From the NCBI RefSeq assembly GCF_003086295.3, contig NC_092038.1, positions 103,075,837-103,139,836 on the forward strand: a DNA stretch of 64,000 nt, given 5' to 3'. Of this stretch, positions 12,011 through 22,956 are shown piece by piece (the first letter of the stretch is position 1; every line of letters starts with the position of its first letter). Source of the stretch: Arachis hypogaea. Lineage: Eukaryota > Streptophyta > Magnoliopsida > Fabales > Fabaceae. The translations under genes and the position numbers were made by a program. Below the pieces are notes generated by a model. The model saw only the letters and a program-made list of their open reading frames with translations. It was not told where the DNA came from and searched no databases.

Positions 12011-12177
12011 TTTATCGCTTTTCATCTTGCCGATTTTCTAGAGTTTGATGCTCGCTTGGTCGATCTTTGATGAATTTGGTTTTCATTCTTGTCGACCACG
12101 TCGGGCAGTGAATTTGGTTTTCACTTTTGCCAATCTGTAGCTTTATAATCGGGTGATGAATTTTTATGTTTTCAGAT

Positions 12178-15100
12178 TAATGCGTCTTGATAAAGAGATT
12201 TTGTAGAAAATCTTCTCAAGTTGCAGGCGTGCCATGATCTCGGTAGCTCTCGCTCCTCGAGTTCGGACACTTTGTAGTAGCCTTTTCCCAGTACCTCTAT
12301 GACTCGGTAGGGTCCTTTCCAGTTAGCTAGCAGCTTTCCCTCTCCGGGTCAACTTGTTCCGATATCATTTCGGATTAGTATAAGGTCATTGTTGGTGAAG
12401 CTTCGCTGTACTACCTTTCGATTGTACCTTGAGGCCATGCGGCGTTTTAACGCTTCCTCTCTGATCCGAGCTCTTTCTTAGACTTATGGAAGTAGGTCGA
12501 GCTCTTCCTCTTGAAGTTGGGAGTTGGCTTCTTCACTATAGAGGATCGTTCTAGGAGATTCCTCTTTGATTCCTACCGGTATCATTGCCTCCAATCCATA
12601 AGCCAATCGGAAAGGTGATTCCTTTGTAGTGGAATGTGGAGTTGTCCGATATGCCCATAGGACTGCGGGAGCTCTTCAGCCCAAGTGCCCTTTGCATTAT
12701 GTAGCCTCCGTTTTAGCCCACCTAGTATGACCTTATTGGCCACTTCTGCTTGTCCATTAGCTTCTGGGTGTTCTACGAATGTGAATTGGTGCTTTATTTT
12801 CAAGTCGGCTACCAACTTTCTAAAGCCTGCGGCTGTGAATTGAGTGCCATTATCAGTGGTGATGGAGTAAGGGACCCCAAACCTTGTGACAATATTTTTG
12901 TATAGAAATTTTCGACTTCTTTGGGCAGTAGCATTGGCTAGGGGCTCCGCCTCAATCCATTTTGTGAAATAGTCTACTCCTACAATGAGAGACTTGACCT
13001 GTCCCGATACTTAGGGGAAGGGCCCGAGGAGGTCGAGTCCCCACTTTGCAAATGGCCAGGGTGATGTCACGCTGATGAGTTCTTCTGGTGGGGCAATGTG
13101 GAGGTTAGCATGCTTCTGACATGGTGGACATGTCTTAACGAATTCGGTTACCTCTTTTTGCAAAGTTGGCCAAAAGAATCCGGCTCGGAGTACTTTCTTG
13201 GCAAGAGCTCCTGCTCTGAGATGATTGTCACATGTACCACTGTGTATCTCCTCTAAGACCTCTTTTGTGTTAGAGGTCGGTACACATTTTAAGAGAGCTG
13301 TCGAAATCCCTCTCTTGTATAGGATGTTGTTTATGATGGTGTAATACTGTGCCTCCCACTTTAACCTCTTTGCATCCTTCTTATCTATAGGTAGTATCTC
13401 TTATTTGAGGTAGCTGATTATGGGGGTCATCCATCCTTGATCCTGCCCTGATATAGCTAGGATATTTTCCTCTTCTAAGATTGACGGGTTCTGCAATATT
13501 TCCTGGATGAGGCTCCTATTACTGCCCCCTGGTTTGGTGCTGGCTAATTTTGAGAGAGCGTCAACTCGGGCATTCTGTTCCCGAGGTATATGTTAGATCT
13601 CATATTCCTGGAATCGTCTGAGTTGTTCCCTGGTTTTGTCCAGGTACTTTTTCATAGTGAGATATTTCGCTTGGTAGGTCCCTGCTATTTGTGAGGTGAC
13701 AACCTGTGAATCACTAAAGATGACAAGTTTTTGGGCTCTGACCTCTTTAGCCAGCTTCAAACCAGCTAATAGCATCTCATACTCAGCTTGATTATTAGAA
13801 GCAGAGAACTCGAATTTTAGGGAAAGTTCGATTTGGGTTCCTTGATCACTTTCTATTATCACACTTGCTCCACTCCCGGTTTTATTTGAAGAGCCATCCA
13901 TATATAGATTCCAATTCATAGGGTTTTCCAGGGCGTCAGTGTACTCTGCAATGAACTCGGGCAAGTACTGTGATTTGATGGCTCTCCGAGCTTCATATTG
14001 AAGGTCGAATTCAGACAACACGACCACCCACTGTAGGATTCTTCCTCTAAATCTGTTTTCTACAGAATACCTTTTATGGGCTAGTTGGTTCGAACTTTGA
14101 TGGTTGAGCCTAGAAGTATAGGCAAAGCCGTCGAGAGGTTAATATGAGAGTGTATGCGAACTTCTCTATCTTTTGGTAATTCAGCTCAGACCCTTATAGT
14201 GCTTTGCTAATGAAGTATACAGGTTATTGTCCGCTATCATCCTCTCTGACTAATATTGAGGCTATTGCTCGACTTCCTACTGCAAGGTATAATATGAGTG
14301 CTTTCTCCTTCCCGTGGTCGGTTAAGGATGGGTGGTTGTCCCAAGAATCTTTTGAAATCCTGAAAAGCTTGCTCACACTCTGGTGTCCATTCAAACTTCT
14401 TTCCCTTCCTTAGTGTGGTGTAGAAGGGGAGAGATCTTATAGCTGATCCGGCTAGAAATCTGGATAAGGCTGCTAGTCGTCCGTTGAGCTGTAGCACTTT
14501 TTTAACATAGGTCGGGCTTTTCATATCGAGTATGGCCTGGCACTTGTCCGGGTTTGCCTCAATTACTCTTTACTTGAGCATGAAACCCAATAATTTGCCA
14601 GTTTCTACTGCAAAGGTGCATTTTGCAGGGTTAAGTCGCATGCCATGCTTTCTTATGGTATTGAATACTTGAGCGAGGTCAGACAGTAGTGATTCCTTGC
14701 TTTGCGTTTTTACTAACACGTCGTCCATATATACCTCCATGAGTTTCCCGACATGGTCTGCGAAGACTTTATTCATTAATCTTTGATAGGTGGCTCCTGC
14801 ATTTTTGAGTCCGAATGACATGACGACGTAGCAGTAGTTTGCTTTTGGAGTTAAGAATGAGGTTCTTTTCTTGATCAGGTGGATACATCAGGATTTGATT
14901 GTATCCCAATAGGCATCCATGAATGAGAGGTATTTGTATCAGGAGGAGGCGTCCACCAAAGGGTCGATACTTGGGAGTGGATAAGGATCTTTCGGGCAAG
15001 TTTTGTTGAGATCGGTGTAATCTGTGCACATCTGCCACTTCCCGTTTGATTTCTTCAACAAGACAACGTTGGCTAGCCATAATCGGTATTTGACTTCTCT

Positions 15101-16269
15101 GATAAATCCTGCCTCTAGTAGAGCTTGTACCTATTCCTCCACATCTTGGGACCTTTCTGGTCTGAGCTTTCTATGCCTCTGCTATACTGGCCGAGATCCT
15201 GGATACACTGCCAGCTTGTGGCACATTAGCTTTGGGTTTATGCCCGGCATGTCTGCGGCCTTCCATGCAAAGAGGTCGACATTATCTTTTAGGAACTGTA
15301 TGAGTGAATCCTTTACATTTCCTTTTAGGGCTACGCCAATATTTGTTGTTTTATCTAGGAAATCTCTGATCTGGACTTTTTCTATTTCGCCTTCAGGTTG
15401 CGGACGAAGTTCATCCCGACCTCGAACTCCCCCGAGTTTGATAGTGTGGATTTCTTCTCATTTGCCTCTGAGGTTCAGACTTTCGTTGTAACAGCGACGC
15501 GCTATTTTCTGGTCTCCTTTTATCGTAGTGATCCCTTCTGTAGTTGGGAACTTCATGCATTCATGCATAAATGTGTCGTTGAGACTACTGTGGCAAGCTG
15601 ATTTAACGTTGTCTGACCTATCAGGGCATTGCAGGCTAAACTTACGTCGACCACGATGTAGTCTATGTTGAGCGTCCTTGACCGGTTTCCTTTTTCAAAG
15701 GTTGTGTGTAGTGAGATGAATCCAAGCGGTTGGATTAGAGTGTCTCATAGTCTGAATAAGCTGTTTAGATATGCTCTAAGCTCTTTTCCCTCCAGGCCGA
15801 GTTTGTCGAAGGTGGTTTTGAACAAGATGTTAGCTGAGCTTCCTTGGTCCACTAGTGTGCGGTGGAGATTAGCGTTGGCCAATATGATAGTGATGACCAT
15901 GGGATCGTCATGTCCCGAGATGACGCCAGCGGCGTCCTCTTTAGTGAAAGTAATAGTAGGGAGGTCGGGTGGTCCTTCTCCTCCCTCCACGTGATAAACT
16001 TCTTTGAGGTGTCTTTTGCGAGATGATTTGGAGATTCCTCCCCCCGCAAATCCTCCATGTAACATGTGAACGTGTCTCTTAGGGGTACGAGGTGGCCGTT
16101 CAGTTCGTCCGACCTCATCCTCTCTTCTTCTCTTTCTAGGCTCATCTGTTTTACAGGCTAGGTACTGATCTAGTCTCCCTTCTCTTACCAACTTTTCTAT
16201 GACATTTTTCAAGTCGAAGCACTTGTTAGCGAGATATCCATAAATTCGGTGGTATTCGCAGTACTCCAT
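12178..16269 (-). pseudogene. pol pseudogene of element VI (zinc knuckle, protease, RT, RNase H, integrase)
   Basis: In minus order: a Cys/His knuckle-like stretch (YCEYHRIYGYLANKC, near 16265), basic linker, protease with LVDQGSSANIL (near 15840), RT with YMDD (near 14730) in a frame with several shifts, RNase H ending with a second-type domain at 14027-13593 (WNLYMDGSS, IFSDSQVV), then integrase including HPEANGQAEVANK (near 12760) and a C-terminal SWHACNL near 12230. A second RNase H domain fits the Tat lineage. Frameshifts and stops between all domains make it non-functional; a one-base shift near 16265 separates it from gag. Confidence 0.82.
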
Positions 16270-17333
16270 CCGATTTTTGCCTCCTGTGGGCGAGGTTGTG
16301 GGATCTTTTCAGTGTGGCATACTTCTCGGTATACTTCCACAAGAGACACCCGGAGAGGGGTGTAATTGTGGTATTTTTTAATCTTCTCTCCATGTTGATC
16401 TTCTTTTTTCTTGGACTCTTTATCCTTGTCTCGAGAGGAGTAAAAGGATCCGAATTTTGAAGTCTCTCCTAGTCGAGAGTTTTCCTCTATGTTGATGTAC
16501 TTTTCTGCTCGTTCTTGTACTTCATTCAGAGATGTAGGATGTTTCTTTGATATGGAGTGACTAAAAGGTCCCTCTTGTAGGCCATTGATGAGACCCATAA
16601 TGGCTGCTTCAGTTGGCAGACTTTGTATGTCTAGACATGCTTTGTTGAATCTTTCCATGTAGTTGCGAAGACTTTCCCAGTCTCCTTGCTTGATCCCTAA
16701 CAAACTTGGGGCGTTCTTGGTTTTGTCCTTCTGGATGGAAAATCTGGCAAGAAACTTTCCAACTAAGTCGTCAAAGCTTGAGATGGACCTTGGGGGTAGG
16801 CTGTCGAACCACTTAATTGCCGTCTTGGTTAAGGTAGTTGGGAAGGCTTTGCACCGAATTGCATCTGAGGCATCGGTGAGATACATTCTGCTTCTGAAAT
16901 TACTGAGATGATGACTTGGATCTGATGTGCCATCATATAGGGTCATGTCGGGAGCCTTAAAGTCCTTTGGGACTTTGGCTTTCATAATTTCTTTGGTGAA
17001 TGGGTCTTGATCCTTCCGGGGATTATCCTCGTGATTGGATCGATTAGTCTTGGCCTTTAGATCTGCTTTAAGTTTTAGGAGTTTGTCTTCCAACTCTTTT
17101 TGTCGCCTAGTTTCCCTTCGAAGGTCCTCCTCGGCTTCTCGTTGGTGCTCAGCTTCCTTTTCGAGTTGTTTGAGACGATTTTGTTGAGCTTGAAGCGCCT
17201 CCAGGATTTGCATGTTTGGTGAGTTCTTGTCTACGTTTGGTTGAGGTGTTTCCTTTGGTGTAGTGTCCGAGTTCTTTTGCGGCATTCTATTTTCTAGATC
17301 TGAGTTGTGGTCGTTGTCAAGGTTGTCCACCAT
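16209..17333 (-). pseudogene. gag of element VI
   Basis: Open frame of about 375 residues; I choose the ATG at 17333 (MVDNLDNDHNSD) because the frame further upstream runs into PBS and LTR. It has a Gln/Glu/Arg-rich helical region (QRLKQLEKEAE-like stretch near 17180), then the retrotransposon Gag core with PNMTLYDG-like, HHLSNFRSRMYL and LRNYMERFNKACL. The frame is closed by a shift before the zinc knuckle. It may still encode a Gag lacking the knuckle. Confidence 0.8.
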
Positions 17334-17353
17334 GTTGATGGGATGACTTCTAG

Positions 17354-17374
17354 GGTCCCCGACAACAGCGCCAA
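17354..17374 (-). promoter_or_regulatory. Primer-binding site of element VI
   Basis: Plus-strand CCCCGACAACAGCGCCAA, a mutated complement of the tRNA-Asp 3' end, directly beside the LTR remnant. Confidence 0.8.
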
Positions 17375-17573
17375 TATTCTGAGGGTTACCTGAAACTGTA
17401 GGTCGATATCGGATGAGATCTTCTGTACTGGTCGGCGTTGTTAAGTCCGACTTGATGATGGTGGTCAGAGCCGCCGTGTCCAACTTGTTGGACTTGGTGG
17501 TGGTGCTGATCCTTCGTCACCAGAGGGTGGTGGTACCTGTAAGGGACTCTGATGCTTAAGTTAGCAAGGGTAT
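17375..17573 (-). mobile_element. Remnant of 5' LTR of element VI
   Basis: 199 bp homologous in reverse complement to the 3' part of the IV and XI LTRs. The remainder is displaced beyond the window by the insertion of IV at 17574. Confidence 0.8.
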
Positions 17574-18115
17574 TGTTCATACCCTGGGTCGAGCTCTCCG
17601 ACCTGGGATGTTCTTCAGGCAAAGCGACCGACCTCTTTAGGTCAGGATGACCCGACCTCTTCTCAAAAGAGCTCGGCCAAGTCACAGGAAAGCCCAACAA
17701 AGGGCCCAAATAGAGGAACACGTCCCAAATCCAAGGGCAGCCCAAGCCCGTAGAGATAAAGGCGGTTCCCTTGAAGATAAGATGACCTCACTTGAAGGTA
17801 AAGATAAGATAAGATAACTAACTTATCTTATCTAAGAAGGTCATTATACGCTATTATAAATACACTGGAGCACCCAGGTATAACTCATACTCTGATTCTA
17901 CTCAATACCTGCTTAATACCTTTGCTAACTTAAGCATCGGAGTCCCTTGCAGGTACCCCCACCCTCCGGGGACGAAGGATCAGCATCATCACCAAGTCCA
18001 ACGAGTTGAACACAATGACTCCGATCACCATCATCAAGATCGGACTCCGCAGCTCCGACCAGCACAGAAGATCTCATCCGAGATCGACCTCTAGTTTCAG
18101 GTAACCCTCGGAACA
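17574..18115 (+). mobile_element. 5' LTR of element IV
   Basis: 542 bp, TGTTCATACCC to CTCGGAACA. It contains a perfect 12 bp inverted repeat AGATAAGATAAG / CTTATCTTATCT (17802-17833) about 20 bp upstream of a TATA candidate TATAAATA at 17855-17862. Confidence 0.92.
17802..17862 (+). promoter_or_regulatory. GATAAG inverted repeat and TATA box of the IV LTR
   Basis: Repeated GATAAG, known as the I-box/GATA-type element in plant promoters, forms a 12 bp stem with an 8 nt loop just upstream of TATAAATA. The same arrangement is found in the 3' LTR (about 62350-62410) and XI. Promoter role is inferred. Confidence 0.65.
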
Positions 18116-18116
18116 T

Positions 18117-18191
18117 TGGCGCCGTTGCCGGGGATCGAACCTGGTTCACCCGCATGACAGGCGGGAATACTCACCACTATACTACAACGAC
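18117..18191 (-). tRNA. Retro-copied complete tRNA-Asp(GUC)+CCA at the PBS of element IV
   Basis: The reverse complement is a 75 nt tRNA: 7 bp acceptor stem (GTCGTTG with CAACGGC), discriminator G, 3' CCA, D arm with TAGTATAGTGG, anticodon stem CCCGC/GCGGG with GTC in the loop, and T loop TTCGATC. One A-C mismatch lies in the T stem. CCA is not encoded in eukaryotic nuclear tRNA genes, and the copy abuts the LTR at the normal PBS position. It is therefore a copy of the primer tRNA, not an ordinary tRNA gene. Box A and box B sequences are largely preserved. The usual gag ATG leader is replaced by this copy. Confidence 0.92.
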
Positions 18192-19594
18192 CATGACAAC
18201 AACCACGGCTCAGATCTAGAAGATAGAACACTGCACAAAAACACGGACACTACACCAAAAGACACTCCCCAAATCAACAATAAGGACTCCCCAAACGAGG
18301 GAGCCCTGGAGGCATTTCAAGACTGGTAAAAACAACTTGAAGAAGATGCTCTACGTCAAAGATAGGCCGAGAAGGATCTACAAAGAGAAATAAGGCGACC
18401 CCAGGAGTTGGAGAACAAACTCCTAGAACTTGAAGCCGATGTCAAGACTAAAGCCAGCCGATCCACTCCCAAAGATGGCACCCGCAAGGACCAAGATCCA
18501 TTCACCAAGGAGATCATGAAGATAAAAATACCAAAAGACTTTAAACTCCCAAACATGACCTTGTACGATGGCACTAGGGATCCTAGCCATCATCTCAGCA
18601 ACTTCAGAAGCAGAATGTACCTCACCGATGCCTCAGATGCAGTTCGTTACAAAGCCTTTCCAACTACTTTAATAAAAACGGAAATTAAATGATTCCATAA
18701 CCTCCCTCCAAGATCCATCTCAAGTTTCGATGACATGGGTAAAAAATTTCTGGCCAGATTTTCCATCCAAAAGGACAAAGCTAAACATGCGCCGAGCTTA
18801 CTGGGATTCAGACAAGGAGAGCGGGAAACCCTGCGTAACTACATGGAGAGATTCAACAAAACATGCATGGATATACAACCAACAAAAGCTGCCATCATGG
18901 GTCTCATTAATGGCCTGCGAGAAGGGTCTTTTAGTCAATCCATATCAAAGAAGTACCCCACATCCCTGAACGGGGTATAGGAGCGAGCGGAAAAATACAT
19001 CAACATGGAGGAAAACTCCTGATTAGGAGAGACCTCAAAAGCAGGGTTCACCCCTCGGGATAAAGACAAAAATTCCAGAAAAAAGGAAGATCGACATGGC
19101 GAGAAAATCAAAAAATACCATAATTACACCCCTATTCGGGTGTCTCCCGTGGATGTCTATAGAGAGGTTTGCAACACAGAAAAAATACCACCAGCTCGAC
19201 CACTCAAAGGCAAAAAAGGAGGAGGAAACCGAAGTGAATATTGTGAATACTATCGGATCCGCAGGCACTCCACCAATGAGTGTTTTGACTTAAAAAACGT
19301 CATAGAAAAGCTCGTACGAGAAGGAAAGCAAGATCGATACCTGGCCACCCATGAGGATGAACAAAGGAAAAGAAGAAGAGCAGAAGACGTCGGACAAACT
19401 GCGCGATCATCCCGGACGCCAGAGAGACACGTCCACATGATACACGGCGGATTCGCCGGGGGAGGAATCTCCAAATCATCCCGCAAAAGACATCTCAAAG
19501 ACATATACCACGTCGCAGAAAGGAAGGAAACACCCGACATCCCGGCGATCACTTTTACCAAGGAAGACGCATCTGGCATCGCGTCATGGCATGA
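18192..19594 (+). pseudogene. gag / zinc-knuckle part of element IV, interrupted by II
   Basis: Tat-like Gag homologous to VI (FRSRMYLTDASDA, LRNYMERFNKTC). In the homologous position no in-frame ATG remains, because the tRNA copy took the place of the leader. In-frame stops: TGA 18690-18692 (Trp in VI), TAG 18978-18980 (Gln in VI), TGA 19020-19022 (Arg in VI), and earlier ones near 18330 and 18363. The last section has the Cys/His motif YCEYYRIRRHSTNEC and the HVHMIHGGFAGGG linker. Element II enters just before the protease. Confidence 0.82.
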
Positions 19595-21442
19595 TGGTGG
19601 ACGAAATTGTGATCCTCAAAGTTGGTCTCTTTGTACTTGTATGAAATCAAAAATACCCCAAAGAGATCATGGTATGATAAATTGGGATCTTAATAATCCC
19701 TGGTGTGATCATAACTCCGTTCAACTTAACCAGCAAGTGTAATGGGTCATCCAAGTAATACCTTACGTAAGTAAGGGTCGATCCCACAGAGATTGTTGGT
19801 ATGAAGCAAGCTATGGTCACCTTGTAAATCTCAGTTAGGCAGATTAAATGGTTTATGATGAGTTCGAAAATTAATAATAAACAGAAAATAAAATAGGATT
19901 GAAATACTTATGTAAATCAATAGTGGGAATTTCAGATAGGCGTATGGGGATGCTGTGCTCCTCTTAAATCTCTACTTTCTTATTACATTCATCCAATCCT
20001 TCTTACTCCTTTCCATGGCAAGCTGTATGTAGGGAATCACCATTGTCAATGGCTACTTTTCATCCTCACTGGAAAATGGTCCTATGCGCTGTCACTACAT
20101 GGCTAATCGTCTGGAGGCATCACCCTTGTCGATGGCTACATCCCATCCTCTCAGTGAAAATGGTCCAAATGCTCTGTCATAGCACGGCTAATCATCTGTC
20201 GGTTCTCAATCAGGTTGGAATAGAATCCCTTGATTCTTTTGCGTCTGTCACTAACGCCCGGCCTTCAGGAGTTTGAAGCTCGTCACAGTCATTCAATACC
20301 GGAATCTTACTCGGAATACCACTGACAGGGTTAGACTTTCCAGATTCCCAGAATCCTACTCGGAATACCACAGACAAGGTTAGACTTTCCAGATTCCCAT
20401 GAATGCCGCCATCTATCTAGCTTATACCACGAAGATTCTGTTGGGGGAATCTAAGAGATATGCGCCCGGCCTAAGGTAGAACGGAAGTGGTTGTCAGTCA
20501 CGCGCGTTCATAGGTGAGAATGATGATGAGTGTCACTGATCATCACATTCATCAAGTTGGAGTGCAACGTATATCTTGGAATAAGAATAAAAGAGAATTG
20601 AATAGAAAATAATAGTAATTGTATTGAAACTTGAGGTACAGCAGAGCTCCACACCCTTAATCTATAGTGTGTAGAAACTCCACCGTTGAAAATACATAAG
20701 TGAAAGGTTCAAGCATGGCCGAATGGCCAGCCCCCTAAAATGTGATCAATGGCCTCCTGAGATGAAGAATAAAACAAAACTGAGACCAGAGATGAAACGT
20801 GGTCAAAAGACGTCTAATATAATAGTTAAATGTCCTATATATACTAGACTAGCTACTAGGGTTTACAGAAGTAAGTAATTGATGCATAAATCTACTTCTG
20901 GGGCCCGCTTGGTGTATGTTTGGGGTGAGCCTGATCTATCCACAAGCTGAGGCTTTTATTGGAGTTGAACGCTGAGTTATAGCGTGTTTCTGGCGTTCAA
21001 CTCTGGGTCGTGACGTGTTTCTGCCGTTTGACTCTAGACAGCAGCATGTACTTGGCGTTGAGCACCACTTTAAGTCGTCAATTCCCAAATAAAGTATGGA
21101 CTATTATATATCGCTGGAAAGCTCTGGATGTGTACTTTCCAACACCGTTGAGAGCGCGCCATTTGAAGTTCTGTAGCTCCAGAAAAGCCATTTTGAGTGC
21201 AGGGAGGTCAGATTCCAACAGCATCAGCAGTCCTTTTGTCAGTGTTTTTCAGAGTTTTGCTCAAGTCCCTCAATTTCAGCCAGAAATTACCTGAAATTAC
21301 AGAAAAACACACAAAATCATAGTAAAGTCCAGAAATGTGAATTTAACATAAAAACTAATGAAAACATCCCTAAAAGTAGCTTGAACTTACTAAAAACTAC
21401 CTAAAAACAATGCCAAAAAGCGTATAAATTATCCGCTCATCA
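19595..21442 (-). mobile_element. 3' LTR of element II
   Basis: 1848 bp, plus-strand TGGTGGACG...GCTCATCA. Longer than sisters because of two internal tandem duplications (about 84 bp period at 20034-20202; about 50 bp period at 20301-20400). U5 stem CCTTAC-GTAA-GTAAGG near 19760. U3 palindromes 20960-21075. Confidence 0.92.
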
Positions 21443-21485
21443 CAATACCAAACTTAAATTGTTGCTTGTCCCCAAGCAACTGAAA
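21443..21485 (-). promoter_or_regulatory. Stem-loop plus polypurine-tract module at the 3' LTR of II
   Basis: Element orientation: stem GTTGCTTG with CAAGCAAC around a 4 nt loop, then TTTAAGTTTGGTATTG abutting the 3' LTR. Position fits the plus-strand priming tract. Confidence 0.7.
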
Positions 21486-22540
21486 ATCAAATAGGATAAA
21501 AAGAATAGAATATACTATAAATTCCAAAATATCAATGAATATTAATTCTAATTAGATGAGCGGGGCTTGTAGTTTTTTGCTTCTGAACAGTTTTGGCATC
21601 TCACTTTTTCCTTTGATGTTTAGAATGATTGGCATCTCTAGGAACTTAGAATTTTAGATAGTGTTATTGATTCTCCTAGTTAAGTATGTTGATTCTTGAA
21701 CACAACTACTTTTATGAGTCTTGGCCGTGGCCCTAAGCACTTTGTTTTCCAGTATTACCACCGGATACATAAATGCGACAGACACATAACTGGGTGAACC
21801 TTTTCAGATTGTGACTCAGCTTTGCTAGAGTCCCCAGTTAGAGGTGTCCAGAGCTCTTAAGCACACTCTTTTGCTTTGGATCACGACTTTAACCACTCAG
21901 TCTCAAGCTTTTCACTTGGACCTGCATGACACAAGCACATGGTTAGGGACAGCTTGATTTAGCCGCTTAGGCCTGGATTTTATTTCCTTGGGCCCTCCTA
22001 TCCATTGATGCTCAAAGCCTTGGATTCTTTTTATCCTTGCTTTTTGGTTTTAAGGGCTATTGGCTTTTTCTGCTTGCTTTTTCTTTTTCTTTCTATTTTT
22101 TTGCCATATTTTTTTTCGCACAAGCTTTTTACTTTTCACTGCTTTTTCTTGCTTCAAGAATCAATTTTCATGATTTTTTAGATTGTCAATAACATTTCTC
22201 TTGTTCATCATTCTTTCAAGAGCCAACAGTTTTAACATTCATAAACAACAAGATCAAAAATATGCACTGTTCAAGCATTCATTCAGAAAACAAAAAGTAT
22301 TGTCACCACATCAATATAATTAAACTAAATTCAAAGATAAATTCGAAATTCATGTACTTCTTGTTCTTTTGAATTAAAACATTTTTTATTTAAGAGAGGT
22401 GAAGGATTAATGGAATTATTCATAACATTAAGACATAGTTACTAAACACTAATGATCATGAAGTAGAGACACAAAACATAAATGAACACAAGATAAAAAA
22501 TGAAAAGTAGAAAGAAATAAGAACAAGGAATGAGTCCACC
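21486..22540 (-). other. Non-coding 3' region of II between ORF2 and 3' LTR
   Basis: About 1.05 kb with T-rich and C/T-rich stretches (22080-22160) and no credible gene. Homologous to 24530-25400 in I, 49253-50130 in V and, in reverse, 1-340 in IX. Confidence 0.7.
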
Positions 22541-22956
22541 TTAGTGGCGTCTTCTTCTTGAAGGACCAACATTGTCCTTAAGCTCTTCTATGTTCCTTCT
22601 TTGCCTTTGTTGCTCCTCCCTCATTGCTCTTTGATCTTCTCTTATTTCATGGAGAATGATGGAGTGCTCATGATGTTCCACCCTTAATTGTTTCACATTA
22701 TAGCTCAAATCTTCTAAGAAAGTGTTGAGTTGTTCCCAATAGTTGTTGGGAGGAAAGTGCATCCCTTGAGGCATCTCAGGGATTTCTTGAAGATGAGCTT
22801 CCTCATGCATCTCTTGAGATCCGTGGAGGGTCTCTCTTGCTTGCTCCATCCTTTTCTTGGTGATGGGCTTATCCTCCTCAATGGAGATGTCTCCTTCTAT
22901 GATAACTCCAGCTGAGTAACATAGATGGCAAATAAGGTGAGGAAAAGCTAGCCTTG
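22541..22956 (-). pseudogene. ORF2 of element II, C-terminal part (split by element I)
   Basis: C-terminal 137 or so codons of the plant-transposon-domain ORF, ending SRRRRH. It has a GMHFPP motif, a predicted amphipathic/coiled-coil region (EQLNTFLEDL to RRNIEELKD) and a basic tail. The N-terminal part is at 35609-36346; the reading frame is continuous across the insertion once one CCTTG copy is discounted. Apparent upstream codons at 22957-23047 are LTR sequence. Confidence 0.85.

Larger units (their letters stand above)
7288..17573 (-). mobile_element. Element VI: minus-strand Tat-like Ty3/gypsy element, truncated and interrupted
   Basis: Minus order: partial 5' LTR (17375-17573), PBS, gag, protease, RT, RNase H, integrase, a 115-120 bp tandem array, and a plus-strand antisense gene. 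VIII cuts it at 7288 and IV interrupts its LTR at 17573/17574. XI and X interrupt the stretch between antisense gene and array (8929-11049); compared with element IV about 130 bp of VI is missing there. It is the oldest layer: frames are the most decayed and every other element appears to lie within or beyond it. Confidence 0.85.

Noticed and set aside
14769..15080. Minus-strand frame beside RT of VI
   Set aside because: Out-of-frame reading of the RT region; conserved RT residues appear only in the neighbouring frame.
18117..18191. Ordinary nuclear tRNA-Asp gene on the minus strand
   Set aside because: It includes CCA, abuts the LTR at the PBS position and is followed by gag; a primer copy explains this better.
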